NCBI RefSeq assembly: GCF_030704685.1 | Contig: NZ_JAUZDX010000016.1 | Span: 62,001 to 126,000, forward strand | DNA: 64,000 bases | Direction of reading: 5' to 3' | Source of the DNA: Acidovorax sp. A1169 | GTDB lineage: Bacteria > Pseudomonadota > Gammaproteobacteria > Burkholderiales > Burkholderiaceae_C | Translations under genes and position numbers: made by a program | The notes under the pieces: model-generated | Told to the model about the DNA's origin: nothing | The model's database searches: none | What the model saw: the letters and a program-made list of their open reading frames with translations, nothing else | Shown here: positions 51,538 through 61,385 of the stretch, in pieces | Position numbering within the stretch: the stretch's first letter is position 1 | How the letters are laid out: the number at the start of each line of letters is the position of its first letter

Positions 51538-52338
51538 ATGCAATTCAAGACCCGTATCGCCACCTGCATCGCCCTGTTGTGCGGTGCCTTCTCGGCCCAG
51601 GCCCACAACGTGTGGCTGCTGCCATCGACCACCGTGCTCTCCAAGGCCGAGTGGATCACCGTGGATGCCGCCGTCTCCAACGACCTGTTCTTCTTCAACC
51701 ACTTCCCGCTGGGCCTGGACAACCTCGTGGTGGTGGCACCCGATGGCTCGGCCGTCAAGCCCGAGAATTCGCACCGCGGCAAGCTGCGCAGTGTGTTCGA
51801 CCTGAACCTCACGCAGACCGGCACCTACCACCTGGCTGTAGTCAGCAGCGGCCTGAACGCGAGCTACAAGGACAAGGCCGGCCAGCCCAAGCGCTGGCGC
51901 GGCACGGCCGAGAAGTTCGCGGCCGAAGTGCCTGCCGACGCGCAGGAGCTCAAGGTGACGCAGTCGGCCGGCCGCATCGAGACCTTCGTGACGGTGGGCA
52001 AGCCCAGCGCCATCAAGCCCACGGGCCAGGGCCTGGAGCTGGTGCCCGTGACGCACCCCAACGACCTCGTGAAGGGCGAGAAGGCCACGTTTGCCTTCCA
52101 CGTGGACGGCAAGCCCGCCGCCAACCTCGAAGTGGTGCTGGTGGCTGGCGCCACGCGCTACCGCGACAAGATCGGCGAGATCAAGGCCACCACCGATGCC
52201 AAGGGCGAGTTCAGCGTGACCTGGCCTGCCGCCGGCATGTACTGGGTGGATGCCGATGCCAAGGACGAGAAGACCTCGCTGCCCCAGGCCAAGGAACGCC
52301 GCCTGTCGTACGTGGGCACGCTCGAAGTCTTGCCTTGA
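51538..52338 (+). CDS. DUF4198-family periplasmic protein
   Basis: 266 residues, signal peptide ending ...GAFSAQA, mature start HNVWLLPSTT with the conserved His. The N-terminal immunoglobulin-like half (WITVDAAVSNDLFFFNHFPL) and the CarboxypepD-like C-terminal half (VDGKPAANLEVVLVAGATRYRDKIGEIKATTDAKGEFSV) are typical of DUF4198. It lies 29 nt after the DUF2271 gene and 27 nt before apbE. A relative occurs in the siderophore operon at 9.1-9.8 kb. Function unproven; a periplasmic metal or ligand-binding role is possible. Confidence 0.82.
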   Translation: MQFKTRIATCIALLCGAFSAQAHNVWLLPSTTVLSKAEWITVDAAVSNDLFFFNHFPLGLDNLVVVAPDGSAVKPENSHRGKLRSVFDLNLTQTGTYHLAVVSSGLNASYKDKAGQPKRWRGTAEKFAAEVPADAQELKVTQSAGRIETFVTVGKPSAIKPTGQGLELVPVTHPNDLVKGEKATFAFHVDGKPAANLEVVLVAGATRYRDKIGEIKATTDAKGEFSVTWPAAGMYWVDADAKDEKTSLPQAKERRLSYVGTLEVLP

Positions 52339-52365
52339 TCTGTTGCAGGTGAGGTTTCGGCGCGC

Positions 52366-53451
52366 ATGAGCATCCAGGTGCAGTATGGGCAGGGATTCGG
52401 GCGCGTAGCCGTTGCTGCGGCGCCTCTTCCTGCCCTGGTATCGTTCGGCGGGGCTGGCCATGCCGCCCCGCATGTGCCTGTGCGCGCTGCCGATCCTGCT
52501 GTCTTGCAGACCCTGGCCGGCGAGGCCATGGGCACGACCTGGTCGGTGCGCGTTTGCAATCCGCAGTTCACGCCGCTCGCGCCCGTGCGCGCAGCCATCG
52601 AAGAAGCCCTGGCCCTGGTCGTGCGGCAGATGAGCAACTGGGAGCCCGAATCGGAGGTCTCGCGCTTCAACCGCGCGCCCGCGGGCAGCTGGCATGCGCT
52701 GTCGCCCGCGTTCTTCGCGGTGCTGCAGGCCGCGCAGCACTGGGCGCTGGCCAGTGGCGGTGCGTTCGACGTGGGAGTGGGGTCGCTGGTGAGCCGCTGG
52801 GGTTTCGGCCCCCGGCCCGATCCGCATGCCGACCACTCGCCACCCGCCACGATGCCCTCGGCGCAGGAGCTGCAGTCCCTGCGTCCGCACCGCGCGGGCC
52901 TGGCGCTGCGCGACGCGGGCATGCAGGCGCTGCAGCCGGGCGGCCTGCAACTGGACCTGTCGGGCATTGCCAAGGGCTACTCGGTGGACCTGGTCGTGCA
53001 GGTTTTGCAGGCGCAGGGCTGGGTGGATTTCCTGGCCGAGGTGGGCGGTGAGCTGCGCGCGAGTGGCACACGCCCCGGCGGCCAGCCCTGGCGCGTGGCC
53101 GTGGCAGGCGAGGCTGGCTCGGCCCGGGCACTGCCGCTCCAGGGCATGGCCATCGCTACGTCGGGCGACCACTGGCATGCCTTTGAGCACGGGGGGCGGC
53201 GCTACTCGCACACCATAGACCCGCGCACTGGCGAGCCTGTGGCGCATTCGCTGGCCAGCGTGACAGTGCTGCACCAGGAATGCATGCATGCCGATGCCCT
53301 GGCCACGGTGCTCACGGTGCTGGGGCCCGTCGAGGGCCTGGCCTTTGCCACAGGGCAGGGCGTGGCCGCGCTGCTGTGCGAACGCTCGCACCAGGGGGCT
53401 CAGTGGACTGCGACCCCGGCCTGGCGCGAGCGCTTTCCCGAATTTCAATGA
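52366..53451 (+). CDS. apbE: FAD:protein FMN transferase
   Basis: Attaches FMN covalently to Thr or Ser of exported redox proteins. 361 residues. Family motifs are intact: GEAMGTTWSV, DLSGIAKGYSVD (197-208), VGGELRASG, HTIDPRTGEP (282-291) and the Mg-binding ADALATVL with Asp310 and Thr314. The N-terminus (VAVAAAPLPALVSFGGAGHAA) is weakly signal-like; export is expected. The last 4 nt overlap the reductase gene. Its genomic partners, DUF2271 and PepSY, are the probable substrates or electron partners. Confidence 0.92.
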   Translation: MSIQVQYGQGFGRVAVAAAPLPALVSFGGAGHAAPHVPVRAADPAVLQTLAGEAMGTTWSVRVCNPQFTPLAPVRAAIEEALALVVRQMSNWEPESEVSRFNRAPAGSWHALSPAFFAVLQAAQHWALASGGAFDVGVGSLVSRWGFGPRPDPHADHSPPATMPSAQELQSLRPHRAGLALRDAGMQALQPGGLQLDLSGIAKGYSVDLVVQVLQAQGWVDFLAEVGGELRASGTRPGGQPWRVAVAGEAGSARALPLQGMAIATSGDHWHAFEHGGRRYSHTIDPRTGEPVAHSLASVTVLHQECMHADALATVLTVLGPVEGLAFATGQGVAALLCERSHQGAQWTATPAWRERFPEFQ

Positions 53452-54842
53452 ACTTTTCTGATCCCGCTGTGCGGCTGGCCGCTGCCGCCGCCCTGGTGCT
53501 GCTCTACGCGGCCCTGTGCGCCGCCATCTGGCTGCGCGAGCGGCGCAGGCACCAGGCGCAGGCCGCACAGGCCCTGGCACTTGCATCGGCGCGCGAAGGA
53601 GTGCAGCCGCTGCTGGTGGTGTATGCCAGCCAGACCGGCCAGGCCGAAGAACTGGCGCGCGAGACGGCGCGCCTCTTGCACACGGCCGGCGAGCCCGTGC
53701 ACCTGTGTGCGCTCGACAAGCTCGACGCGGCCTTGCTTGCACGCAGCCGGCGTGCGCTGTTCCTGGCCAGCACCTACGGCGAGGGCGATGCGCCCGACAA
53801 TGCCGCAGCCTTCCAGCAGGCGTGCATGGGGGCCAGCGAAGACGGTGCGCCGGACCTGTCGCAGCTGCAGTACGGCCTGTTGGCCCTGGGCGACCGCCAG
53901 TACGCCCACTTCTGCGGCTTTGGCCGCCAGCTCGACGCATGGCTGCGTGCGCGTGGCGCCAGGCCGCTGTTCGAGCGCGTGGAGATGGACAACGGCGCGC
54001 CGGCGGCCCTCACGGCCTGGCAGCACCAACTGGCGCAGGTATCGAGCCTGAGCGAGTTGCCCGCGTGGGAGGCGCCCGCCTTCGAGCAGTGGGCCCTGGC
54101 TGCGCGCAGCCACCTGAACCCCGGCAGCGAGGGGGCTCCCGTGCACCTTGTGGAGCTGGCGCCACCCGCTGGCGCGGCGGCTGTTTGGGAGTCGGGCGAC
54201 CTGGTGCAGCTGTGCGTGCCCGGCGACCTGGAGCACCCGCGCGAGTATTCGATCGCCTCGCTCGCCAGCGATGGCCTTGTGCACCTAGTGGTGCGCCAGG
54301 CCATGCGCGAGGACGGCACGCCAGGCCTTGCATCGCATTGGCTGACCGAGGGCGCGCAGGTGGGCGCAGCGGTGCCAATGCGCCTGCGCGCGCACCGCAA
54401 TTTTCGGCTTGAAGACAATGCTTCGCGCCCGTTGATCCTGGTGGGCAATGGCACGGGAATAGCCGGCCTGCGCAGCCACCTGCGGTCCCGGGCGCAGGCC
54501 GGTGCCGGGCCCAACTGGCTGCTGTTCGGCGAGCGCAACGCTGCGCACGATTTCCTCTTTCGCGACGAGCTCACCGCCTGGCAGGCGGCTGGCGTGCTCA
54601 CGCGGCTGGACCTGGCTTTCTCGCGCGACGATCCGGCCCACAAGGTCTATGTACAGGACCTGCTGCAGGCGCAGGCCGCCAGCGTGCGTGCCTGGGTCGA
54701 GGAGCAGGGCGCGGCCATCTACGTGTGCGGCAGCCTGCAGGGCATGGCGCAGGGCGTGGACATGGCTCTCACCGGCCTGCTGGGGCCCGTGCCCATGGCT
54801 GAGCTGGTGCGCAGCGGGCGCTACCGCAGGGACGTGTACTGA
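53448..54842 (+). CDS. Membrane-anchored flavodoxin/ferredoxin-reductase-type flavoprotein
   Basis: 464 residues, start ATG overlapping apbE (ATGA). An N-terminal helix (LAAAAALVLLYAALCAAIWL) anchors it, then a flavodoxin domain with FMN loop SQTG (61-64), STYGEGDAPD and LGDRQYAHFCGFGRQLD. A ferredoxin-reductase domain follows with FAD motif REYSIAS (265-271), NADPH motif VGNGTGIAGLRSHL and C-terminal YVCGSLQGMAQGVD ... RYRRDVY. This is the layout of the sulfite-reductase flavoprotein/CPR family, here tied to the inner membrane. It would feed NADPH electrons to the PepSY membrane protein. The direction of electron flow is inferred. Confidence 0.9.
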   Translation: MNFSDPAVRLAAAAALVLLYAALCAAIWLRERRRHQAQAAQALALASAREGVQPLLVVYASQTGQAEELARETARLLHTAGEPVHLCALDKLDAALLARSRRALFLASTYGEGDAPDNAAAFQQACMGASEDGAPDLSQLQYGLLALGDRQYAHFCGFGRQLDAWLRARGARPLFERVEMDNGAPAALTAWQHQLAQVSSLSELPAWEAPAFEQWALAARSHLNPGSEGAPVHLVELAPPAGAAAVWESGDLVQLCVPGDLEHPREYSIASLASDGLVHLVVRQAMREDGTPGLASHWLTEGAQVGAAVPMRLRAHRNFRLEDNASRPLILVGNGTGIAGLRSHLRSRAQAGAGPNWLLFGERNAAHDFLFRDELTAWQAAGVLTRLDLAFSRDDPAHKVYVQDLLQAQAASVRAWVEEQGAAIYVCGSLQGMAQGVDMALTGLLGPVPMAELVRSGRYRRDVY

Positions 54843-55016
54843 CGAAGTGATGCGTGTGCCGATAAGGCGCGCCCGCGGTCGGCTTCTGCCGCGAACGCTC
54901 CTCGTTACGGTTTTGATGGTTTGGTTGCTGCTTCTGGTGTGTCGCTTCGCTCGGTCGCGGTGTGGCCGCGCCCCTAGGCAAAGCACGCGGTCGCAACCAG
55001 CGTCACAACAGAAAAA

Positions 55017-56822
55017 TCAGTGCAGATCTAAGCGAACAATCCGATCCGTAGCCGGCGGCACCACCGCCCCACCAGAAGCTGTGAAGTAAGCCTCCAGAGC
55101 ATCCAGATCCTGACCTGCCCCCAATCCATCCACGCCTTGCGTGAACACCGTGAAGTTGTCCCCGCCCGTAGCCAGGAAGCTGCTCACCACCACCCGGTAT
55201 ACCGCATCCGCGCGCAGCGGCTGGCCATTGAGCGTGACGCCACTCACCCGCTGCCCCGCAGGCAGACGCAGGTCATAGCGGTAAGTAAACCCCTTGGAAA
55301 CCGACAGCACCCGCGGGCTCTGCGCGGTGTTGGTGCCGCTGGCGAACTGCTGCTCCAGGATCGCCTTCACCTGCCCACCCGTGAACGACTGCACCATCAG
55401 GCTGTTGCCAAACGGCTGTGCCGTGAACATCTGGCCATAGCGCACCTGGCCATCGGTACCAGGCACCAGCACGCCGCGCACGCCGCCCGGGTTCATGAAC
55501 GAGATCTGGGCGTTGAGGCCCGGGCCTTGGGCCGCGAGCAACTGTGCGTCGGCGATCAGGTTACCCATGGATGTTTCGAGCGACGCGGCGGGCTCGCGCG
55601 AGACAGGGCCCGTGAGGCGCCCTGCGGGGCGCTGGGCCTGGGGTTCGGCGGCGGCGCGGTAGCGCTCCACGATGGCGTGTACGCCCTCATCGCGCGCGAA
55701 GATGGGGAAGCGCTGGTCCACGGCGAATGTGGTGGGCCCGCTGGTGAAGCCCTCGCCCTGCACGATGACCTGGCGGGCGGTCTTGCGCACCACACGGCGG
55801 GTGGCGGTGTCCACGCGCAGGCTGATGTCGGTGACGTGCGTGCCGTACTGGCCGGCGCTGGTCAGCAACAGCGGGTGGGCGGGGTTCACCGTGCCGTAGT
55901 CGCACAGGTAGGAGCGGTGCGTGTGGCCCGAGACCACCACGTCCACCGCAGGGTCGAGCCGCTCCAGGATGGGCAGGATGTCGCCGCTCAGGCCCTTGCA
56001 GCTGGTCTCGCCCAGCGCCGTCTCGGTCTCGCCGCCCTCGTGCACCATGACCACGATCACATCGGCCCACTGGGCGCGCAGGCCCGGGATCAGTGCGTTG
56101 ACGGTATCGGCCTCGTCCGCAAAGCGCAGGCCGGCCACGCCGGCGGGCGCCACCATCGCGGGTGTGCCGCGCAGGGTCAGGCCGATGAAGCCCACGCTGA
56201 CCGTGACGCCGCCCTCGGTAAAGCGCTTGATGCCGGTGGGCGGCAGCAGCGGGCGGCCGTCGTCGTGCGAGGTGTTCGCTGCCAGCAGGCCGAAGTTGGT
56301 GCCTGGGAAGGTGGGGTTGAGCTGGCAGGGCTCGCGCACCGTGTGCTTCTCGCAGCCGCCGTTCTTCAGGCGCAGCAGCTCGCGCCAGCCCTTGTCGAAC
56401 TCGTGGTTGCCGACGGCATTGAAGTCGATGCCCATGCGGTTGACGGCTTCGATGGTCGGCTCGTCGAGGAACAGTGCCGACACCAGGGGCGATGCGCCCA
56501 CCATGTCGCCCGCTGCCACCACCGCATGGTGTTTGTGAAGGGTCTTCAGGTGCGCGATGGCGCTGGCCATGTAGGCCGCGCCGCCGGCAGGCACGCGCGC
56601 CTGGCCGCTGCCGTCGGGCGCGGCCACCTGCAGGGCCATGCGCGGCGGCTCCAGATGGCCGTGCAGGTCGTTGAAGGCGATCAGGCCGATGTCGATGTGG
56701 GTGGGGCGCGCGGTTGGGGACGCGCAGCCTGCCAGCAGGGCGACCGCCGCCAGGGCCGAGGCAGCAGCGAACGCCAGCGGCCAGCGGCGCGCGGCGGCGC
56801 CCCCTGCTGCTGCGGCGCTCAA
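55017..56822 (-). CDS. 5'-nucleotidase / 2',3'-cyclic phosphodiesterase family lipoprotein
   Basis: Extracytoplasmic metallophosphatase that splits nucleotides or related phosphoesters. TTG at 56822 overlaps the aroC stop (TTGA) and gives 601 residues with a lipoprotein signal ([11 protein letters not shown]); the longer open frame upstream is aroC in another frame. The N-terminal metallophosphoesterase domain has [32 protein letters not shown] and [10 protein letters not shown], carrying all metal ligands. The C-terminal 5'-nucleotidase domain has [17 protein letters not shown] and TGGDNFTVF. Co-transcription with aroC is likely from the overlap. Confidence 0.9.
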   Translation of the reverse strand: MSAAAAGGAAARRWPLAFAAASALAAVALLAGCASPTARPTHIDIGLIAFNDLHGHLEPPRMALQVAAPDGSGQARVPAGGAAYMASAIAHLKTLHKHHAVVAAGDMVGASPLVSALFLDEPTIEAVNRMGIDFNAVGNHEFDKGWRELLRLKNGGCEKHTVREPCQLNPTFPGTNFGLLAANTSHDDGRPLLPPTGIKRFTEGGVTVSVGFIGLTLRGTPAMVAPAGVAGLRFADEADTVNALIPGLRAQWADVIVVMVHEGGETETALGETSCKGLSGDILPILERLDPAVDVVVSGHTHRSYLCDYGTVNPAHPLLLTSAGQYGTHVTDISLRVDTATRRVVRKTARQVIVQGEGFTSGPTTFAVDQRFPIFARDEGVHAIVERYRAAAEPQAQRPAGRLTGPVSREPAASLETSMGNLIADAQLLAAQGPGLNAQISFMNPGGVRGVLVPGTDGQVRYGQMFTAQPFGNSLMVQSFTGGQVKAILEQQFASGTNTAQSPRVLSVSKGFTYRYDLRLPAGQRVSGVTLNGQPLRADAVYRVVVSSFLATGGDNFTVFTQGVDGLGAGQDLDALEAYFTASGGAVVPPATDRIVRLDLH

Positions 56823-57916
56823 AGGAAGGACGCCTGGATGGGCGCTACCTCGCGCACCACGTCCGCGCACTGGGCGCGGTTGCGCAAGGCATGCTCCATC
56901 ACCACCAGCGCCAGCAGCGCCTCGGCAATCGGCGCGGCGCGGATGCCCACGCACGGGTCGTGGCGGCCCTTGGTGATGACCTCGGTGGGCTGGCCGTGGA
57001 TGTCGATGGACTCGCGCGGGCTGATGATGGAGCTGGTGGGCTTGATCGCGATCGACACCTCCAGGTCCTGCCCGGTGCTGATGCCGCCGAGCACGCCGCC
57101 GGCGTGGTTGGTGCGAAAGCCCTGGGGCGTCATCGAATCGCCGTGCATGGTGCCGCGGTGGGCCACGCTCTCGAAGCCCGCGCCGATCTCCACTCCCTTG
57201 ACGGCGTTCAGGCCCATCATGGCGTGGGCGATGTCGGCGTCGAGCTTGTCGTACAGCGGCTCGCCCAGGCCCACGGGCACGCCGCTGGCCGAGATGCGGA
57301 TGCGCGCGCCGCACGAATCACCGGCCTTGCGCAGCGCGTCCATGTAGTCCTCGTACTGCTGCACGTCGGCCACGGGGGCGAAGAAGGGGTTTGCGCGCAC
57401 ATAGTCCCAGCTCTCGAAGGGGATGGGCAGCTCGCCCAGCTGGGTCATGCAGGCGCGGAACTGCGTGCCGTACTGCTCGGCCAGCCACTTCTTGGCCACG
57501 GCGCCGGCGGCCACGGTGGGTGCCGTCAGGCGTGCCGACGAACGGCCGCCGCCGCGCGGGTCGCGGATGCCGTACTTGTGCCAGTAGGTGTAGTCGGCAT
57601 GTCCCGGGCGAAAGCTCTCGGAGATGTTGCTGTAGTCCTTGCTGCGCTGGTCGGTGTTGCGGATCAAGAGCGCGATGGGGGTGCCGGTGGTCCGGCCTTC
57701 GTACACGCCCGAGAGGATCTCCACCGCATCGGGCTCGTTGCGCTGGGTCACATGCCGGCTGGTGCCGGGGCGGCGGCGGTCCAGGTCGGCCTGGATGTCC
57801 GCCTCGCTCAAAGGCATGCCCGGCGGGCAGCCGTCGATCACGCAGCCAATGGCCGGGCCGTGGGATTCACCAAAATTGGTGACAGCGAATAGGGTACCGA
57901 TGGTGTTGCCGCTCAT
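56819..57916 (-). CDS. aroC: Chorismate synthase
   Basis: Last step of the shikimate pathway, EPSP to chorismate, FMN-dependent. 365 residues with the family signatures [18 protein letters not shown] (17-34), [49 protein letters not shown] in pieces, and [13 protein letters not shown] near the C-terminus. It follows the CBS-domain gene by 32 nt and overlaps the nucleotidase gene. A housekeeping enzyme with no unusual features. Confidence 0.97.
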   Translation of the reverse strand: MSGNTIGTLFAVTNFGESHGPAIGCVIDGCPPGMPLSEADIQADLDRRRPGTSRHVTQRNEPDAVEILSGVYEGRTTGTPIALLIRNTDQRSKDYSNISESFRPGHADYTYWHKYGIRDPRGGGRSSARLTAPTVAAGAVAKKWLAEQYGTQFRACMTQLGELPIPFESWDYVRANPFFAPVADVQQYEDYMDALRKAGDSCGARIRISASGVPVGLGEPLYDKLDADIAHAMMGLNAVKGVEIGAGFESVAHRGTMHGDSMTPQGFRTNHAGGVLGGISTGQDLEVSIAIKPTSSIISPRESIDIHGQPTEVITKGRHDPCVGIRAAPIAEALLALVVMEHALRNRAQCADVVREVAPIQASFL

Positions 57917-57948
57917 GGGACCGATTATCCCAGAGTGGCGGAACCTGT

Positions 57949-58398
57949 TCAGCCGCCGCGCTCTTCTTCTGGCCAGTCGCGGATATAGGCCTTGAGCATC
58001 TTGTTCTCGAAGTTCTGGCTGTCCACCACGGCCTTGGCCACGTCGTAGAAGCTGATCACGCCCATGAGCATGCGCTTGTCCATCACCGGCATGTAGCGGG
58101 CGTGGCGGTCCAGCATCATGCGGCGCACCTCGTCCATGTCGGTTTCAAGGGTGCAGGTCAGCGGGTGGTCGTCCATGGCCGAGCGCACCTGCAGCGTGCC
58201 CACGCTGCCGCCGTTCTTGACGATGGCCTGGATCACTTCGCGGAAGGTGAGCATGCCCACCAGGTCACCGAGCTCCATCACCACCAGCGAGCCGATGTCG
58301 CGGTCGGCCATGATGTCCACGGCATTGGCCAGCGGTTCGTCGGGGGTCACGGTGTAAAGGGTGTTGCCTTTGACGCGAAGGATATCGCTGACTTTCAT
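57949..58398 (-). CDS. Tandem CBS-domain protein
   Basis: 149 residues, two CBS domains: one around [39 protein letters not shown], the second around [47 protein letters not shown]. It binds an adenine nucleotide by family. GGAG precedes ATG 58398. It is upstream of aroC on the same strand and divergent from metY over 111 nt. The target is unknown. Confidence 0.9.
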   Translation of the reverse strand: MKVSDILRVKGNTLYTVTPDEPLANAVDIMADRDIGSLVVMELGDLVGMLTFREVIQAIVKNGGSVGTLQVRSAMDDHPLTCTLETDMDEVRRMMLDRHARYMPVMDKRMLMGVISFYDVAKAVVDSQNFENKMLKAYIRDWPEEERGG

Positions 58399-58509
58399 GA
58401 TCGGTCTCCAATGGGGCGAGCGGGGCGGCCACGGACGGGGTGGCGCAGCTTGTTCCGATCAAATATAGCCCACAATGCCTGCCAACACCGACAACATGGG
58501 AGACATTGG

Positions 58510-59817
58510 ATGCCCGGTTACTCCGACCCTGGCTTTGACACGCTTGCGCTGCATGCCGGCGCCACCCCCGATCCGGCCACTGGCGCACGCGCCGTACCAA
58601 TCCACCTGACGACCTCGTTTGTCTTCGAATCGAGCGACCACGCCGCCTCGCTGTTCAACCTGGAGCGGCCTGGCCATGTCTACAGCCGCATCAGCAATCC
58701 CACCAATGCGGTGCTGGAGCAGCGCGTGTCCGCGCTGGAAGGCGGCGTGGGCGCCATCGCCACCGCCAGCGGCCAGGCCGCGCTGCACCTGGCCATCTGC
58801 ACCTTGATGGGCGCGGGCAGCCACATCGTGGCCAGCACGGCGCTGTACGGCGGTTCGCAGAACCTGCTGCACTACACGCTGTCGCGCTTCGGTATAGAGA
58901 CCACCTTCGTCAAGCCCGGCGACATTGACGGCTGGCGCGCCGCCGTACGGCCTAATACGAAACTGTTCTTCGGCGAGACGGTGGGCAACCCGGGCCTGGA
59001 TGTGCTGGACATTCCGACCATCAGCGCCATTGCGCACGAGGCGGGTGTGCCGCTGCTGGTCGACTCGACCCTGACCTCGCCCTGGCTCATGAAGCCGCTG
59101 GAGCTTGGCGCCGACCTGGTCTACCACTCGGCCACCAAGTTCCTGTCGGGCCACGGCACGGTGGTGGGCGGCATCGTGGTCGATGGCGGCAGCTTCGACT
59201 GGGACGGCCCGCGCTCGGCGGGCAAGTTCGCCGAGCTGACTGAGCCGTACGAGGGTTTCCACAACATGGTGTTCAGCGAGGAAAGCTCGGTGGGCGCCTT
59301 TTTGCTGCGCGCGCGCCGCGAAGGCCTGCGCGACTTCGGCGCCTGCATGAGCCCGCACACCGCCTGGCTGATCCTGCAGGGCATCGAGACGCTGCCGCTG
59401 CGCATGGAGCGGCACATGCGCAATACGGCGCGCGTGGTCGAATTCCTGGCCAGCCAGCCCTTTGTCTCGCGTGTGGGCCATCCCATGCTCGAATCGCACC
59501 CCAGCCACGCCCTGGCGCAAAAGCTGCTGCCCCGGGGTGCAGGCTCGGTGTTCAGCTTCGACCTCAAGGGCAACCGCGAGCAGGGCAAGAAGTTTATCGA
59601 GGCGCTCAAGGTTTTCAGCCACCTGGCCAACGTGGGCGATTGCCGCAGCCTGGTGATCCACCCGGCCAGCACCACGCATTTCCGCATGAGCGACGAGGCG
59701 CTGGTGAACGCCGGCATCACGCAGGGCACGATCCGCCTGTCCATCGGGCTGGAGGATGCCGACGACCTGATCGACGACCTCAAGCGAGCCCTCAAGGCTG
59801 CGGAGAAGGCGGCCTGA
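58510..59817 (+). CDS. metY: O-acetylhomoserine sulfhydrylase (MetY-type, PLP-dependent)
   Basis: Makes homocysteine from an O-acylhomoserine and sulfide. 435 residues, ATG 58510 with GGGAGAC upstream. The Cys/Met-metabolism PLP fold is complete: YSRISNPTNAVLEQRVSALEGGVGAIATASGQAA, PLLVDSTLTSPWLMKPLELGADLVYHSATKFLSGHGT with Schiff-base Lys210, and NVGDCRSLVIHPASTTHF. The NVGDxRSLVIHPAS-TTH form and length favour O-acetylhomoserine over cystathionine enzymes. It may also accept O-succinylhomoserine (MetZ-like). Confidence 0.9.
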   Translation: MPGYSDPGFDTLALHAGATPDPATGARAVPIHLTTSFVFESSDHAASLFNLERPGHVYSRISNPTNAVLEQRVSALEGGVGAIATASGQAALHLAICTLMGAGSHIVASTALYGGSQNLLHYTLSRFGIETTFVKPGDIDGWRAAVRPNTKLFFGETVGNPGLDVLDIPTISAIAHEAGVPLLVDSTLTSPWLMKPLELGADLVYHSATKFLSGHGTVVGGIVVDGGSFDWDGPRSAGKFAELTEPYEGFHNMVFSEESSVGAFLLRARREGLRDFGACMSPHTAWLILQGIETLPLRMERHMRNTARVVEFLASQPFVSRVGHPMLESHPSHALAQKLLPRGAGSVFSFDLKGNREQGKKFIEALKVFSHLANVGDCRSLVIHPASTTHFRMSDEALVNAGITQGTIRLSIGLEDADDLIDDLKRALKAAEKAA

Positions 59818-59825
59818 GCCGGGTG

Positions 59826-61319
59826 ATGGCTGACAAGGCACCCGCCATGGACTGGCAGGCCTTCGAGCAGACGCTGCTGGACGATGCGCTGGCGCTGGTG
59901 CTGCTTGCGCTGCAGGCGCACACCCTGCGCGGCGATGTCTATGCCGTAGCGCTGGCTGGCATGTACCGCGAGCTCGATGGGCCCATCTACCTGCCCACGG
60001 TATCCATGGGCAGCGAAGCAGCGCTGGCCGAGGCCGGGGATGGGCCGGAAGATGACAGCGGCACGCTCTACAGCCTGCGCTGGAACCCCGCCGACTGGAG
60101 CTGGCCCGAAATGTCCTCGGACAGCGCCGCCATGGCCTCCGCCCAGGCCGCATTGGCGGCCGAGGCCCAGGGCGGCGACGTGGCGCAATGGGAGGCCGCG
60201 GACCGCCGCTGCGTCGATGCCCTGGTGGACGTGTGCCACCGGCTGCGTACCGCCCTGCAAGCGTCGCCCGAGGCCGACCGGCTCACGCCCGGCTTTGCCG
60301 TGCTGCTGCACGAGGATAGCGATGAGGGCATTGCCATCGCCCAGCGCTGTCTGGGTGAGGAGGCCTTTGAACGCCTGCTGCCAGGCCATGCCGCCGACCT
60401 GGCCGAGGCCCGGCGCGTCGCAGGGTTGCCCGATGCCGAGCGCTTGCGCTACCACCTGGCCTGCCTGGCGCACCAGCCTGCCCCCGAACTGGGACTGACG
60501 CGCGCGCAGGCCCAGCGCCACGGCGAAGCGGCGCAGGGTGCCCTGCGCGCCTTCGGTACCGCTGCCATTGCGGCGCTGCTGCAACTGCTGCCGCGTGCCG
60601 AAACGCAATGTGAAGCCGCTCGCCTGCTGGGCGAGATCGGTGCGGCCACGCCCGAGGTGGTGGCCGCGTTGCGTACGCAGGTGCTCAAAGCCGTGCCGCG
60701 CAGCAGCATGCGCCACCGGGCCCAGGCCGGGCGCAATGTCTGCTCCGGTGCGCTGGCCCACCTGGGCGACAGCGCCTGGCTGCTGCAGCAGGCACAGTCC
60801 GGCACGTTGGGCGATGAATGCGTGGCCCAGGGCCTGTCATCGCCCTACGGCGCGTTCCGCAACCATGCGCTGAACCCGCTGCCGCTCGACTACCGCCCCA
60901 TCGAGTCCCTGCCCGCCGTGCGGCCCGCACTGCTGCCGCTGGTGGAGAAATGGCTGCGACCCGGCTCGGGCACCTGCACGCTGCGCCCGCACGAGGTGGA
61001 TGAAGCCGTGCGCGGCCTGCAGTCGCCCCTGACCGTGGTGCGCCAGCATGCCGCTATGGCGCTGGGCGACCGGGCCCTGGGCGCCGAGGCCGGTGCCCGC
61101 GCCGTGCCCGCGCTGGCCCATGCCGTGGCGCACGATGGCGACGAGACCGTGCGGTACCTCGCCGTGCTGGCCCTGGACGACTGGCGCAGCGAGGCGGCCG
61201 CCCAGCGCCCGCTGGCCGAGGCCACGGCCGCCGGCGATGCAAGCACCCAGGTGCGCGACGCTGCGCAGCGCTGGATCCAGGTGCTGGACGACCTGGTTGC
61301 CGGCGTGCCGCCGCGCTGA
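59826..61319 (+). CDS. DUF4303 N-domain fused to HEAT-like repeats
   Basis: 497 residues, ATG 59826 (GTG 59823 possible), 8 nt after metY. The first 120 residues (AFEQTLLDDALALVLLALQA ... YAVALAGMYRELDGPIYLP ... YSLRWNPADWSWPEM) follow the DUF4303 pattern seen also at 39.3 kb. The rest is helical, with HEAT-like units such as AIAALLQLLPRAETQCEAARLLGEIG, SPLTVVRQHAAMALGDRALG and HDGDETVRYLAVLALDDW. No signal or membrane segment, so a cytoplasmic scaffold is likely. I know no function. Confidence 0.75.
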   Translation: MADKAPAMDWQAFEQTLLDDALALVLLALQAHTLRGDVYAVALAGMYRELDGPIYLPTVSMGSEAALAEAGDGPEDDSGTLYSLRWNPADWSWPEMSSDSAAMASAQAALAAEAQGGDVAQWEAADRRCVDALVDVCHRLRTALQASPEADRLTPGFAVLLHEDSDEGIAIAQRCLGEEAFERLLPGHAADLAEARRVAGLPDAERLRYHLACLAHQPAPELGLTRAQAQRHGEAAQGALRAFGTAAIAALLQLLPRAETQCEAARLLGEIGAATPEVVAALRTQVLKAVPRSSMRHRAQAGRNVCSGALAHLGDSAWLLQQAQSGTLGDECVAQGLSSPYGAFRNHALNPLPLDYRPIESLPAVRPALLPLVEKWLRPGSGTCTLRPHEVDEAVRGLQSPLTVVRQHAAMALGDRALGAEAGARAVPALAHAVAHDGDETVRYLAVLALDDWRSEAAAQRPLAEATAAGDASTQVRDAAQRWIQVLDDLVAGVPPR

Positions 61320-61385
61320 GGCCGGCATCGCACTCGACACCACCACAACGCAACAAAGACAAGCGAACAAAGAGGACCCCTCCGT

